Part shown: positions 16,421 through 25,789 of the stretch, piece after piece
Numbering within the stretch: position 1 is the stretch's first letter
Layout of the letters: each line of letters opens with the position of its first letter
Source of the DNA: Paenarthrobacter aurescens TC1
Lineage (GTDB): Bacteria; Actinomycetota; Actinomycetes; Actinomycetales; Micrococcaceae
NCBI GenBank assembly: GCA_000014925.1
Contig: CP000474.1
Span: 1,054,001-1,118,000, forward strand
Direction: 5' to 3'
DNA: 64,000 nucleotides
The notes under the pieces: model-generated
What the model was told of the DNA's origin: nothing
Seen by the model: the letters and a program-made list of their open reading frames with translations, nothing else
Database searches by the model: none
Position numbers and translations under genes: made by a program

Positions 16421-18886
16421 TCATGTACGCAGTTCTCCTGCGGGTTCCACATCGATGATCCGGTGGATGGACAACACCCGTTCGGTGTCCTTGGCGGGAT
16501 CGAACACCCTGACACGCCCACCGGAGACGGATACAGGAACAACGGTTTCGGTGTTGGCATTCCCCAAGCTGTCCACCACGTTCATGGTGACCGCCTGTTT
16601 GAGCCGGATGGCCGTCTGCAGTGTCTCCAGGCCCAGCTGGGTGGACGCCTCGCCCGCCGCTTCAGCCGGGACGGCGCGGTGTTGCCGCAGGACCGAAAGC
16701 TGTGCTTCGACGTCGTCGTCCGGCGGAGCCATTCGGGGCGCCGAGTAGACAGGCCGTGCGCTGCCCGGCACCGCCGTGGTCCGTTTGAAACGCACGACGG
16801 CGGGCTCGGCCTCCTGCACGGCAGGCGAGAGTCCCAGCTCGCGAAGGACACGCGCAGTCTCGCGCGGACTGGCGGAGGACGTCAGAACGGTGGGGGCGAT
16901 GCGCACCAGGCTCAAGACTGACGTCCGGGCCTCGCGCAGGAGATCGGTGATGGCAGTTTCGTCGTCGCTCTGGATGAAGCTGGCACTCGTGCCGATACGG
17001 AGCCGGCCATGCCGGGACGCGGTGTCCTGGACAAGGTACTCCAAAGGTTGGGGCACGTCCGTGGCGGAATGCTCACGAAGGAACGCCAACAGCGATTCCG
17101 CATCCTGTCCGGCGTCGAGCGCCCTCCGGATGGTGGCGGCTGAGAAACGGTAGATCGACGCCGGGCCCTGCCCCTCGGCGTCGGCCATCAACAGCAAGGT
17201 CTCGCTGAGTTCCGGCGCAAGGTAACCGGGCGCCACGGCCGTGAGATCTGCTTGGAGGAGGATGTGGTTCACCGCAGCGGGCAAATGTTCGCCGAGGATG
17301 GTCATGGCTTGTTCCGGCTGGCCGTCAGCGATGGCCGAACCCAACTGCGTCAACGCACCGGATCCCATCAGGCCAAGGATCGTGGCTTCCTCAAGGATGC
17401 CGCGCACCAGGGAACTGAACCGGCGGGACATCCGCGGCTGCGCCCACTCGGCCCGCTGCAGCACGGCCCTGGCATCCAGGACGGGCGCCTTCCCGTCCGG
17501 CGCTGCGGCCTCCACAGTGAGCTCATTCAGGATCTCCAGGACCCGCCGGCGCACCACCGGCGCGTCGGGCCGTTGTGCCTCCGCGGATAAGGCGTTGATG
17601 GTGGTGCCTGCCGCGCCTTGATGGGCGGCCGACGACGACGGGCCAGCGAGAGGCTGCCCCACCAATGAAGGTGCCCGCTCGCTTGCCAGCCAGGCGTTGA
17701 CCAGCCACAGCCACTGTTCCTGCCGGGGCAGATTGAGCCATTCGAGCGACGGTGGCTGTACCCACGTGGAGCTGTCCACGTCCAAGCGGAGCAGCCCTGC
17801 CATGGCGCACAACTCCAGGAGGATGGCCGTCTCATGGGCACCTAAACGGATGGACTCTGCCAAACGCCGCAGTTCGCGCACGCCCACACCGCCGCTCCGA
17901 AGGGTAGCCAGAGGCTGCTCCCGGACTGCGAACAAAAGCTCAGCCGCCAGCCGCAAAATCTCGGCGATGGCCCCCATGGCAGCATTGCGTCGCAGGGCAG
18001 CACTCGTATGGCCGAGTTCCGGAACCGGTGGGGCGAGCGTAAAATCATCCACGATTGCACCACCACGCAAGGCAAGGCCCACGCTGTGGGGCAGCTCCAC
18101 GTGGCCGGCGTCCAAAGGGACCAGCAAACCGCGCGCCAACAGCCAGTCGATGGGCCCCACATCATGGCTTTCGTGGGTGACCGAAGCCCGGCGCTGCGCC
18201 TGGGGTACTGCGCCCATGGCCCAGCTGCCGAACTTGTCCAACAAGGCCACCGTCCGGTCCGGTGCCGTGGCCAGGATGGCGCGCAGGTTCTCCGGAGTGG
18301 AGGTCCAGCGCTGCAAGGCCAGGGCCGCGTCCATTGGAGTGCTGGCGGGGTGGATACCGGCACCGCTTTGATGAAGCTCGGCCACCAACTGCACTACCCG
18401 CTGGGCAAAGGCGGGTTGTAGCCGTACCAGTTCTGTATAGCTCCGCCCAAGACCCGCAGGGTAGATTCCGATGACGTCTTTGAGGCTGCCCACCGGAAGG
18501 TAGAAGCGCTGACGGGACGAGGTTGCCGGCGAGCCGGTGGGCGGATCTGCCCGATGTACCAGGGCCAGATCCTGCAATTTGGCGAGGATGGGGTCCAGCG
18601 CCGAAAGGGTGGAACCCGCAATGACCTTCTTCAGCCCGGCCGAGGAAATACTGTGGCCGGTATCGGCATTGGTGCACAGGTGCAGTGTTTCCAGGACCTG
18701 CATCTCGGGCTTGTTCAACCGTTCCAAGGCACGTTGGACACTGACCCGTGCGCTCGCCCTCGCAGCCAAAGCCGGGAAGTCAGGCGCCATGGGGGAGATG
18801 AGGTCCGGTCGCGCGGCAAACAAGGCCCGCAGCGAATCGTCGCTGCGCGCTTCGAGTTCCTTGCTGAGCGCGCGTATCAGGGACAT
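16421..18886 (-). CDS. Helicase-associated (XPB/Ssl2 N-terminal-like) domain protein
   Basis: This is an 821-residue soluble helical protein found next to XPB genes in actinobacteria. The C-terminal third carries the helicase C-terminal-like/XPB N-terminal-like block (LEYLVQDTASRHGRLRIGTS, then SFIQSDDETAITDLLREA). The N-terminal part contains winged-helix-like segments (ALERLNKPEMQVLETLHL). No Walker motifs are present, so it is not a helicase itself and may load or regulate XPB. ATG 18886 is preferred to the TTG at 18889. Confidence 0.85.
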   Translation of the reverse strand: MSLIRALSKELEARSDDSLRALFAARPDLISPMAPDFPALAARASARVSVQRALERLNKPEMQVLETLHLCTNADTGHSISSAGLKKVIAGSTLSALDPILAKLQDLALVHRADPPTGSPATSSRQRFYLPVGSLKDVIGIYPAGLGRSYTELVRLQPAFAQRVVQLVAELHQSGAGIHPASTPMDAALALQRWTSTPENLRAILATAPDRTVALLDKFGSWAMGAVPQAQRRASVTHESHDVGPIDWLLARGLLVPLDAGHVELPHSVGLALRGGAIVDDFTLAPPVPELGHTSAALRRNAAMGAIAEILRLAAELLFAVREQPLATLRSGGVGVRELRRLAESIRLGAHETAILLELCAMAGLLRLDVDSSTWVQPPSLEWLNLPRQEQWLWLVNAWLASERAPSLVGQPLAGPSSSAAHQGAAGTTINALSAEAQRPDAPVVRRRVLEILNELTVEAAAPDGKAPVLDARAVLQRAEWAQPRMSRRFSSLVRGILEEATILGLMGSGALTQLGSAIADGQPEQAMTILGEHLPAAVNHILLQADLTAVAPGYLAPELSETLLLMADAEGQGPASIYRFSAATIRRALDAGQDAESLLAFLREHSATDVPQPLEYLVQDTASRHGRLRIGTSASFIQSDDETAITDLLREARTSVLSLVRIAPTVLTSSASPRETARVLRELGLSPAVQEAEPAVVRFKRTTAVPGSARPVYSAPRMAPPDDDVEAQLSVLRQHRAVPAEAAGEASTQLGLETLQTAIRLKQAVTMNVVDSLGNANTETVVPVSVSGGRVRVFDPAKDTERVLSIHRIIDVEPAGELRT

Positions 18887-18939
18887 CAATCCAACGTTAC
18901 CGCCCCCGGGCCCCTCGTGCCTGTCCGTGGGGCCGTGGG

Positions 18940-19155
18940 TTACTGCCGGCGGCGCTGGCGAACAGAGTCAAGCAGCAGAACTACGGCGAGCATGAAGGCT
19001 ACGGGAAGTCCGTAAAGGGCCGCCCACGTTACCCACACCGGTGGCACGCCCCCGTTGAATGCGACAGCCATGACCGTGCCCACGGCAGCCAGGGAGATGA
19101 CGGCAAAGACGGCGGCGATGATCATGATGGGGCGGCGGTAACCCGGGGAAGTCAT
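18940..19155 (-). CDS. Small two-helix membrane protein
   Basis: This 71-residue protein has two predicted membrane helices (about residues 10-32 and 40-62) and a basic C-terminus (DSVRQRRRQ). I do not recognise the family. ATG at 19155 is chosen because the longer upstream frame is not hydrophobic and overlaps the promoter region of the divergent cold-shock gene. It lies 53 nt upstream of the helicase-associated gene on the same strand and could be co-transcribed with it. Confidence 0.65.
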   Translation of the reverse strand: MTSPGYRRPIMIIAAVFAVISLAAVGTVMAVAFNGGVPPVWVTWAALYGLPVAFMLAVVLLLDSVRQRRRQ

Positions 19156-19381
19156 GCCAATAACGCTAGCAGCAGCACGCGAAGCCGATTCATGGAAGCA
19201 ACTGTTGTCATCTTCGCGTACCGCGTGGTCGCGGCAAAGCGGGAATAGGGGGTCCGGCAGGATAACCTTGAAGGAACAGACCAACACGGACCGGGCTGTC
19301 GCCCTCGATCCCGCAGATAACTGTGGATGCGGTGAATGGCCCGACGTGTCTCCCAAAGCAAGAACGAAGAAGGTTGATTAC

Positions 19382-19765
19382 GTGCCTACCGGCAAGGTCA
19401 AGTGGTATGACAAGGAAAAAGGCTTCGGATTCCTCGCGGCTGAAGACGGCCAGGAAGTATTCCTGCCCAAGACGTCCCTGCCCGCGGGCGTAACGGAGCT
19501 CAAAGCCGGGACCCGCGTGGAATTCGGTGTGGCCGACGGCCGCCGTGGAGCACAAGCACTTGGACTGCGTGTCTTGGAGAAGACGCCGTCCATTGCCAAG
19601 GCCAAGCGCATGAACGCCAGGGACCTCGCGCCGATGGTCCAGGACCTGGTCACCGTGCTGGACAATCTCTCCGGCTCCCTGTCTTCAGGCAAATACCCCG
19701 ACGGCAACAAGGCCAAGGCCATTAGCATGGCACTGCGCAAGGTTGCCGACGAGCTGGAAGCCTAG
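19382..19765 (+). CDS. Cold-shock-domain protein with helical C-terminal extension
   Basis: This 127-residue protein has an N-terminal cold-shock domain (residues 3-66) with GKVKWYDKEKGFGFL and EVFLPKTSL. RNP2 is altered: the usual F-V-H is FLPK here. A helical extension (about 75-127) follows, with MVQDLVTVLDNLSGSLSSGK and AISMALRKVADELE. The extension is known from actinobacterial CspB-like proteins adjacent to DUF3027 genes. GTG at 19382 has an AGAAGG site 9 nt upstream. The next gene starts 8 nt after the stop, so they form an operon. Confidence 0.88.
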   Translation: MPTGKVKWYDKEKGFGFLAAEDGQEVFLPKTSLPAGVTELKAGTRVEFGVADGRRGAQALGLRVLEKTPSIAKAKRMNARDLAPMVQDLVTVLDNLSGSLSSGKYPDGNKAKAISMALRKVADELEA

Positions 19766-19773
19766 GACCGGCC

Positions 19774-20361
19774 ATGACATCGGAATCCGCACAGGACACC
19801 AAGGCCGTCCCAGACGCTGCCCAGGCTCCTGCAAACGGGGACGCCCCCGCGCGGAAGCCCGTCGCGGCCAAGCCCCGCGCCGGTTTGCCCGTGTGGCGCA
19901 CGGGCAAGCCGGACGCGTTCCTGGCTGCCGCCGTCGATACTGCACGTGAGGCTGTTGAAGGCATCGCCAATCCGGGCGAAGTCGGCTCGCACCTGGGCGC
20001 CAAGTCGGAGGGGGACCGTGTGGTCACCCATCTGTTCGAGTCCAGGCTCGCCGGCTACGGCGGCTGGCAGTGGTACGCCGTGGTGACCCGTAACTCGCGC
20101 TCCAAGATCGTGACTGTCAGCGAGCTTGGTTTGTTGCCCTCCGAGGATTCCATCCTGGCTCCTGAATGGGTGCCGTGGGCCAAACGCGTCCGTCCCGAGG
20201 ATGAGACGCCGCTGGTCGAAGAGACCGTTGAGGATGTCACGGAAGCGTCCGTGCAGGCGGCCGAAGACGAGGCCACTGAACCGGCTGATGAGGCTGCTGA
20301 ATCCGACGAACCCGAAATCGCCGACGAAAGCGCCGACGACGACGAAGCCGGGGCTGAATAA
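19774..20361 (+). CDS. DUF3027 domain-containing protein
   Basis: This 195-residue cytoplasmic protein has a conserved core (AVDTAREAVEGIANPGEVG, then GGWQWYAVVTRNSRS and LLPSEDSILAPEWVPWAKR). These mark the actinobacterial DUF3027 family, of unknown function. The WQWYAVV/APEWVPW aromatic blocks are the most conserved parts. The last 60 residues are extremely acidic (Asp/Glu/Ala) and probably disordered. It sits in an operon with the cold-shock-domain gene upstream (8-nt gap) and the MFS gene 43 nt downstream. Similar clusters with XPB, Csp and SerC occur in mycobacteria. Confidence 0.85.
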   Translation: MTSESAQDTKAVPDAAQAPANGDAPARKPVAAKPRAGLPVWRTGKPDAFLAAAVDTAREAVEGIANPGEVGSHLGAKSEGDRVVTHLFESRLAGYGGWQWYAVVTRNSRSKIVTVSELGLLPSEDSILAPEWVPWAKRVRPEDETPLVEETVEDVTEASVQAAEDEATEPADEAAESDEPEIADESADDDEAGAE

Positions 20362-20404
20362 GCGTTGCGGAAACCCGGAGTGACCACATCGAAGGCGGAC
20401 GCTG

Positions 20405-21712
20405 ATGTCCACCTTTAGGTCACTCGGAATCCTCAACTACCGCATCTGGTTCTTCGGTGCGCTGATCTCCAACATCGGCACGTGGATGCAGCGCACGGCG
20501 CAGGACTGGTTGGTCTTTGACCACCTGACCGCGCACGACGCCGGTGCCATGGGCATTACTCTGGCGCTCCAACTCGGTCCCCAGCTTTTCCTTGCTCCGT
20601 GGGCGGGGCTGCTGGCTGACCGTTATAGCCGGCGGAAACTTCTCCTCATCACTTTGGTGGCCATGGCCCTGCTCAGCACGGGGCTGGGTGTGCTGGTGCT
20701 GCTGGGGGTCGCCGAACTCTGGCACGTCTACCTCTTTGCTTTGATGTTGGGAATCGTGACCGCCCTGGACGCTCCCGTCCGTCAGACGTTCGTCTCCGAG
20801 CTGGTTACCGACGATTACCTGCCCAACGCGGTGGCCCTCAACAGTGCCTCCTTCAACGTGGCCCGGATGATCGGACCCGCTGTCTCGGGCGTGCTGACGG
20901 TGGTGGTGGGTCCCGGCTGGGTGTTCCTCATCAACACCGTGTCCTTCGTGGCCATGTTGTGGGCGCTCAAACTCATTCCTGCGTCATCGCTCCGCGTCCA
21001 GCCCCGTGCGGCGGCGGGGAAGGGGCGCATCCGGGAGGGGTTGCGCTACGTCCGGAACAGGCCGGATATCCAAGTGGTCCTGGTGGCCATCTTCATTGTG
21101 GGCACTTTCGGGCTCAACTTCCCCCTGTTCATCGCCGCGATGGTGGGAACCCAATTCGGCATGGACGCGGGTGCGTTCGGAGCGTTGAACTCCGTCATGG
21201 CCATCGGATCCGTGACCGGTGCACTGCTGGCTGCCCGACGCGGACGGCCGCGCCTCAGGCTGATCTTCGGCGCCGCTGGCGGCTTCGGCATATCAAGCGC
21301 GCTTGCCGCCCTGGCCCCCAATGCTGTGCTCTTCGGGCTCGCCCTGGTTCCCTGCGGCCTGTTCGCCCTGACTTTGATCACCAGCGCCAACGGTTACGTG
21401 CAATCCACCACGGAGGCTGTGATGCGCGGGCGGGTCATGTCCCTCTATATGGCCATCTTCATGGGCGGCACCCCTATCGGGGCGCCGTTGGTGGGTTTGG
21501 TGGCCAACGTCGGCGGCCCCCGATGGGCAGTTGGCGTCGCCGCGGTTGCCGGCGTCAGCACCGCCGTCGTGGGTTTGCTGTGGATCATCCGCGCCAAGCA
21601 GCTGCGGCTCCGCTTTGACCGACGGGCCCGTGGACTGAAGCACTTCCGGGTGGAGTCGCTGCTTGCCCGTCCGGACACGGACGACGACGGCGCAAGCCGG
21701 CAGGGCGGATAG
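20405..21712 (+). CDS. MFS transporter, DHA3/EntS-like family
   Basis: This 435-residue protein has about twelve membrane helices and the MFS_3 layout. The N-terminus is FRSLGILNYRIWFFG, the loop 2-3 motif is GLLADRYSRRKLLL, and the NAVALNSASFNVARMIGPAVSG block is characteristic of the EntS-like subgroup. Members export siderophores, drugs or metabolites using the proton gradient. The substrate is unknown. It follows DUF3027 on the same strand and ends 66 nt before the convergent serC stop codon. Confidence 0.9.
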   Translation: MSTFRSLGILNYRIWFFGALISNIGTWMQRTAQDWLVFDHLTAHDAGAMGITLALQLGPQLFLAPWAGLLADRYSRRKLLLITLVAMALLSTGLGVLVLLGVAELWHVYLFALMLGIVTALDAPVRQTFVSELVTDDYLPNAVALNSASFNVARMIGPAVSGVLTVVVGPGWVFLINTVSFVAMLWALKLIPASSLRVQPRAAAGKGRIREGLRYVRNRPDIQVVLVAIFIVGTFGLNFPLFIAAMVGTQFGMDAGAFGALNSVMAIGSVTGALLAARRGRPRLRLIFGAAGGFGISSALAALAPNAVLFGLALVPCGLFALTLITSANGYVQSTTEAVMRGRVMSLYMAIFMGGTPIGAPLVGLVANVGGPRWAVGVAAVAGVSTAVVGLLWIIRAKQLRLRFDRRARGLKHFRVESLLARPDTDDDGASRQGG

Positions 21713-21718
21713 CCCACC

Positions 21719-21761
21719 TTAAAAAGCGGCGGCGCCGTCCGGGAGCTACCCGCACGACGCC
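21719..21761 (-). terminator. serC rho-independent terminator
   Basis: On the minus strand, a 13-bp stem with one mismatch and one G-T pair closes a 5-nt loop and is followed a few bases later by CTTTTTAA. It lies about 18 nt after the serC stop codon. Confidence 0.8.
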
Positions 21762-21778
21762 GACCAAAGCCCGTGGTG

Positions 21779-22957
<1,179 letters not shown>

Positions 22958-23062
22958 TCAACTGCCCCTTCGACACCCCAATTCTGCCTGACACGGCCCG
23001 CGCGCAGGAACCTGCGGCCGTCATAGTCCGCTACGTGGAATGCGGGCTCACCGAATGCGACC

Positions 23063-23083
23063 GGAATTATCCAGAGTAATTCC
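23063..23083. promoter_or_regulatory. 21-bp palindrome in the serC-ideR intergenic region
   Basis: GGAATTA-TCCAGAG-TAATTCC is a perfect 7-bp inverted repeat about 120 bp upstream of the ideR start. It is AT-rich in a GC-rich region. It is a plausible operator; the binding protein is unknown. A second hairpin (23115-23139, with one bulge) lies between it and ideR. Confidence 0.45.
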
Positions 23084-23202
23084 AAATAAGCTAGGCTGGT
23101 GGTTGGCGTTCAGGGGGCGGCGGTGCACACCGTCCGCCCTTGCTAGGGACGCGGTACGGTGGAGATTACGCAAGGAACTGCGTTCGAGGAGAGCTGAGCT
23201 GG

Positions 23203-23898
23203 ATGACGGATCTGATCGATACCACTGAGATGTATCTTCGGACCATTTTGGAGCTTGAAGAAGAAAACATTGTGGCTCTCCGGGCGCGCATTGCCGAACG
23301 ACTGCGCCACTCCGGACCCACTGTTTCCCAGACCATTGGACGCATGGAGCGCGACGGCCTGGTGATTGTGTCCAACGACCGCCACCTGGAACTGACTGAA
23401 GTGGGACGGAAGCGCGCCACCGAGGTCATGCGCAAGCACCGCCTCGCGGAGCGCCTCCTGGCCGATGTGATCGGTCTGGACTGGGCCTACGTGCATGATG
23501 AGGCCTGTCGCTGGGAGCACGTCATGAGCGAGCGGGTGGAGCGTCGGCTCTACGAGCTCCTGGAGCACCCCACGGAGTCTCCCTATGGCAACCCCATCCC
23601 CGGACTCGAAGCGCTTGGTGGCCTTGCCAGCCAGCCGTTCCCACGACTCGATGTCAACCTTCTGCAGGCCATGGACGGCTATGCCGCGGATTCCCGTGTG
23701 GTGGTCAGCCGCCTCGCGGAGCCCATCCAGGTGGAGCCAGAGCTCCTGACCCAGTTGGACGAAGGCGGAATCCGTCCGGGCGCAAGTGTCTCGCTGGAGC
23801 GCGTCGGCGAGTACATCTCAGTACGGGTCCCCGGTATTGAGGGCGCGTTGGAGCTGCCTCCGGAAGTTGCCGCGCACGTTTTCGTCTCACTCAGCTGA
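23203..23898 (+). CDS. ideR: Iron-dependent regulator, DtxR/IdeR family
   Basis: This 231-residue regulator represses iron-uptake genes when loaded with Fe(II). Residues 1-70 are the winged HTH (LIDTTEMYLRTILELEEE, then GPTVSQTIGRMERDGL). The dimerization and metal domain keeps the known ligands: Met in TTEMYLRTI, the His/Glu of RKHRLAERLL, and His-Cys-Glu-His in VHDEACRWEHVMS. The C-terminus is the SH3-like domain (about 145-230) typical of true DtxR/IdeR and absent from MntR. ATG 23203 is chosen over the upstream frame because it gives the MTDLIDTTEMYLR start and has a GAGGAGAG site. A matching iron box is present at 1459-1477. Confidence 0.92.
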   Translation: MTDLIDTTEMYLRTILELEEENIVALRARIAERLRHSGPTVSQTIGRMERDGLVIVSNDRHLELTEVGRKRATEVMRKHRLAERLLADVIGLDWAYVHDEACRWEHVMSERVERRLYELLEHPTESPYGNPIPGLEALGGLASQPFPRLDVNLLQAMDGYAADSRVVVSRLAEPIQVEPELLTQLDEGGIRPGASVSLERVGEYISVRVPGIEGALELPPEVAAHVFVSLS

Positions 23899-24045
23899 GC
23901 GAAGCCCCAAAGCACCGTGTCAAACCTCACTTTGCCCGCTTCGGCGCGCGTGTGACCTGCGGTTTTCCGAAAAAGATGATAGAGGCCTCCTTCTCTCAGC
24001 GGCCTCCTGTTGATAACGAATTTATTACCGCAGGCCTTCATCCCC

Positions 24046-24051
24046 TATAGT
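24046..24051 (+). promoter_or_regulatory. Candidate -10 element for riboswitch 1 transcript
   Basis: TATAGT lies about 35 nt upstream of the first riboswitch helix, in an AT-rich stretch following the ideR gene. A TTATTA about 18 nt upstream could be a weak -35. The call is tentative. Confidence 0.35.
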
Positions 24052-24080
24052 TATCTACTAGCGCTGATACCAAAGCGTTA

Positions 24081-24315
24081 CCTGATCCGGAGCCGAGCTC
24101 TGCCAGCGGATCAGGTGTGTCACCACCACTGGCAGAGGCGGGGGAACCACAAGCGGCTGTCTAAAGAAGCAGCCTTGGGGTGAAGTCCGCAGCAGAAGTG
24201 CCCACGTATGCAAGTCCCTCTTGGGATACCTGTGTGCCCTGAGCGCCTCGTGCGGACCGGGTCTTTGTACTCTCTGACCCGAATCCGACAGCTAACTTCG
24301 CAGGCTTTTGAGAGA
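24081..24315 (+). promoter_or_regulatory. c-di-AMP riboswitch (ydaO/yuaA type) upstream of M23 peptidase
   Basis: The sequence holds the conserved blocks of the ydaO class. These are CTCTGCCAG pairing with CTGGCAGAG, then GGCGGGGGAACCAC, GGGGTGAAGTCC, and at the 3' end GAATCCGACAGCTAACTTCG with GCAGGC. In actinobacteria this class precedes wall hydrolases, and c-di-AMP binding usually switches expression off. The 3' end runs into GAGAGAGG, the ribosome binding site of the peptidase gene, so control could be at translation. Together with a promoter it fills the 427-bp gap after ideR. Confidence 0.92.
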
Positions 24316-24325
24316 GGAACAGAGT

Positions 24326-25162
24326 TTGACATCGCAGAACGTCAGGGGTCGCCGCCGCGCGTCCGGCCCCGCTGCTGAGCTGCGGCCAGCCACCGTCGTA
24401 ACGGAGATCCGGCCCCGCGACACCGAGCGTCAGGTGCGCCGCCGTAAGAGCCCGCTGCGCCAGGTTGCCGACTTCGCCGCTGCCAGCGGCGTCGGGCAGA
24501 AGGCCGGAGTTGCGCTTGCCGCCACCGGGCTTGCCCTGACTGTCGGCCTGCCGGCTACAAGCCCCGTCATGGCCACGTCGGAATCAGGACAGACCGAATC
24601 GGCCCTCGCCGTCGCCGCCCCCGCCGGCAGCCAGCCCGAGGTTTCCGCTGCCGCGTCGGCCAAGATCGACTTCAGCCGCGCCGCAGTCGCTACTGCCGCG
24701 GACCCCGATGGAAAGCTGAAGCAGCTGCTCAGCGCCCAGTCTGCTGGAAGCATCCAGCGCGCCTCATCCGTTGGCACCATGGCCAGCCCCCTTGACACGC
24801 TCACCACGGCATCCCCCTTCGGTTACCGCATCAGCCCGCTCACGGGTGGTGCCGGTGACTTCCACCGCGGTCAGGACTTCGTAGCCCAGTGCGGCACGGC
24901 TGTGCACGCCGCAGCTACCGGCAAGGTCACTTTCGCCGGATGGCACGAGTACGGCGGAGGCAACCGCGTGGTGGTCGACCACGGCAATGGCCTCGAAACC
25001 ACGTACAACCACCTGTCGTCCTTCACCGTCCAGGTAGGACAGACCGTGAACCGCGGCGACACCGTGGCCCTGAGTGGCACCACGGGCGCTTCCACCGGTT
25101 GCCACCTCCACTTCGAGGTCCAGGTCAACGGTGAAGTCGTAGACCCCATGGGCTGGCTCTAA
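24326..25162 (+). CDS. M23-family (LytM-type) peptidoglycan endopeptidase, secreted
   Basis: This 278-residue protein starts at TTG 24326, 8 nt after an AGAGAGG site; a TTG 18 nt upstream is less well placed. A basic N-terminus (residues 1-48) leads to a hydrophobic segment at about 60-78 that should act as a signal peptide or anchor. The last 110 residues are the zinc endopeptidase domain with HRGQD (first His and Asp ligands) and HLHFEV (His-x-His). The GNRVVVDHGNGLETTYNHLS block is typical of active LytM. It cleaves peptide cross-links in the wall. A c-di-AMP riboswitch precedes it. Its N-terminus (MTSQNVRGRRRA) resembles that of the NlpC protein downstream. Confidence 0.92.
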   Translation: MTSQNVRGRRRASGPAAELRPATVVTEIRPRDTERQVRRRKSPLRQVADFAAASGVGQKAGVALAATGLALTVGLPATSPVMATSESGQTESALAVAAPAGSQPEVSAAASAKIDFSRAAVATAADPDGKLKQLLSAQSAGSIQRASSVGTMASPLDTLTTASPFGYRISPLTGGAGDFHRGQDFVAQCGTAVHAAATGKVTFAGWHEYGGGNRVVVDHGNGLETTYNHLSSFTVQVGQTVNRGDTVALSGTTGASTGCHLHFEVQVNGEVVDPMGWL

Positions 25163-25204
25163 TCCCAGTCGATGGTCGCCTCTCGCATTAGCGAGACGCG
25201 CCGT

Positions 25205-25227
25205 GACCTGAATGTGACATTCAGGTC
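25205..25227. promoter_or_regulatory. 10-bp perfect palindrome after the M23 gene
   Basis: GACCTGAATG-TGA-CATTCAGGTC lies about 45 nt after the peptidase stop and about 60 nt before riboswitch 2. A smaller hairpin (TCTCGC-ATTA-GCGAGA, 25181-25196) precedes it. There is no T-tract, so it may be a weak terminator or an operator for the next promoter. Confidence 0.45.
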
Positions 25228-25281
25228 CAACTGTTATAGCGTACAGAGCGCATCGGCTTTTTAGGGGGCCGATGCACTTGA

Positions 25282-25466
25282 GTGGATTGCCTAGCTCTGC
25301 CACCGCTCAAGGTCCGTTCGCAAAATCGTCTGGCAGGGGCGGGGGAACCACTTCCGGTCTTCGAAAGAAGGCCTAGGGGTTAAGTCGCAATGCTTCCGTG
25401 GAAGCAGCGTGGCCGGATGACTCCCATCCGAATCCGACAGCTCACCTCGCAGGCACTGGGAGAGGC
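25282..25466 (+). promoter_or_regulatory. c-di-AMP riboswitch (ydaO/yuaA type) 2, upstream of a small ORF and the NlpC/P60 gene
   Basis: It has the same signature blocks as riboswitch 1: CTCTGCCA pairing with TGGCAGGG, GGGCGGGGGAACCAC, AGGGGTTAAGTCG, and GAATCCGACAGCTCACCTCGCAGGC. It ends in GGGAGAGG, which would act as a ribosome binding site for the GTG at 25474. It lies 342 nt from the NlpC/P60 start codon, unusually far for a direct expression platform. It occupies part of the 645-bp gap between the two hydrolase genes. Confidence 0.92.
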
Positions 25467-25473
25467 TACCTAC

Positions 25474-25710
25474 GTGTCATCATGCACTACCCCTGCGCGG
25501 CTTAGCGCCCCAACGGTTCGCGCGAACCCGTCGAACACCCCTTGCAAGGCTGCATCATTCACGGCAGGTACCTTGCGCCATCTGGCGCCCGTACCGGCAG
25601 CAGCCTCGGCCTCCGCTCTCAGCAGGCCCGAATCAGCATCCCCTGCGTCAACGCTGCTGCACTCCGTAGCGTCCACCGGGACTTCATCCTCACGCTTCAC
25701 CCTCCGCTAG
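25474..25710 (+). CDS. Possible 78-residue ORF directly behind riboswitch 2
   Basis: A GTG 8 nt after GGGAGAGG opens a 78-codon frame rich in Ser, Ala, Thr and Pro, with two Cys and no recognisable domain, signal peptide or membrane segment. Its position relative to the riboswitch copies that of the real start in the M23 gene. It could be a leader peptide, a decayed hydrolase N-terminus or simple chance. Third-position GC is lower than in neighbouring genes, which argues for caution. An alternative frame starting at 25390 would overlap the riboswitch and is unlikely. Confidence 0.3.
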   Translation: MSSCTTPARLSAPTVRANPSNTPCKAASFTAGTLRHLAPVPAAASASALSRPESASPASTLLHSVASTGTSSSRFTLR

Positions 25711-25764
25711 AAATAATCCGGTTCGGGGTCGTCCAGCATGCCCCCATGTTGGCCAACCCACTAC

Positions 25765-25789
25765 CCGTGTGCACCCCAACTGCACACGG
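25765..25789. promoter_or_regulatory. 9-bp perfect palindrome upstream of the NlpC/P60 start
   Basis: CCGTGTGCA-CCCCAAC-TGCACACGG ends 18 nt before the ATG at 25808. It could be an operator or an mRNA hairpin next to the weak AAAAGAG ribosome binding site. Confidence 0.5.

Noticed and set aside
25390..25473. Upstream extension of the 78-codon frame to ATG 25390
   Set aside because: This stretch lies within the conserved 3' half of riboswitch 2, so it is structural RNA, not coding.
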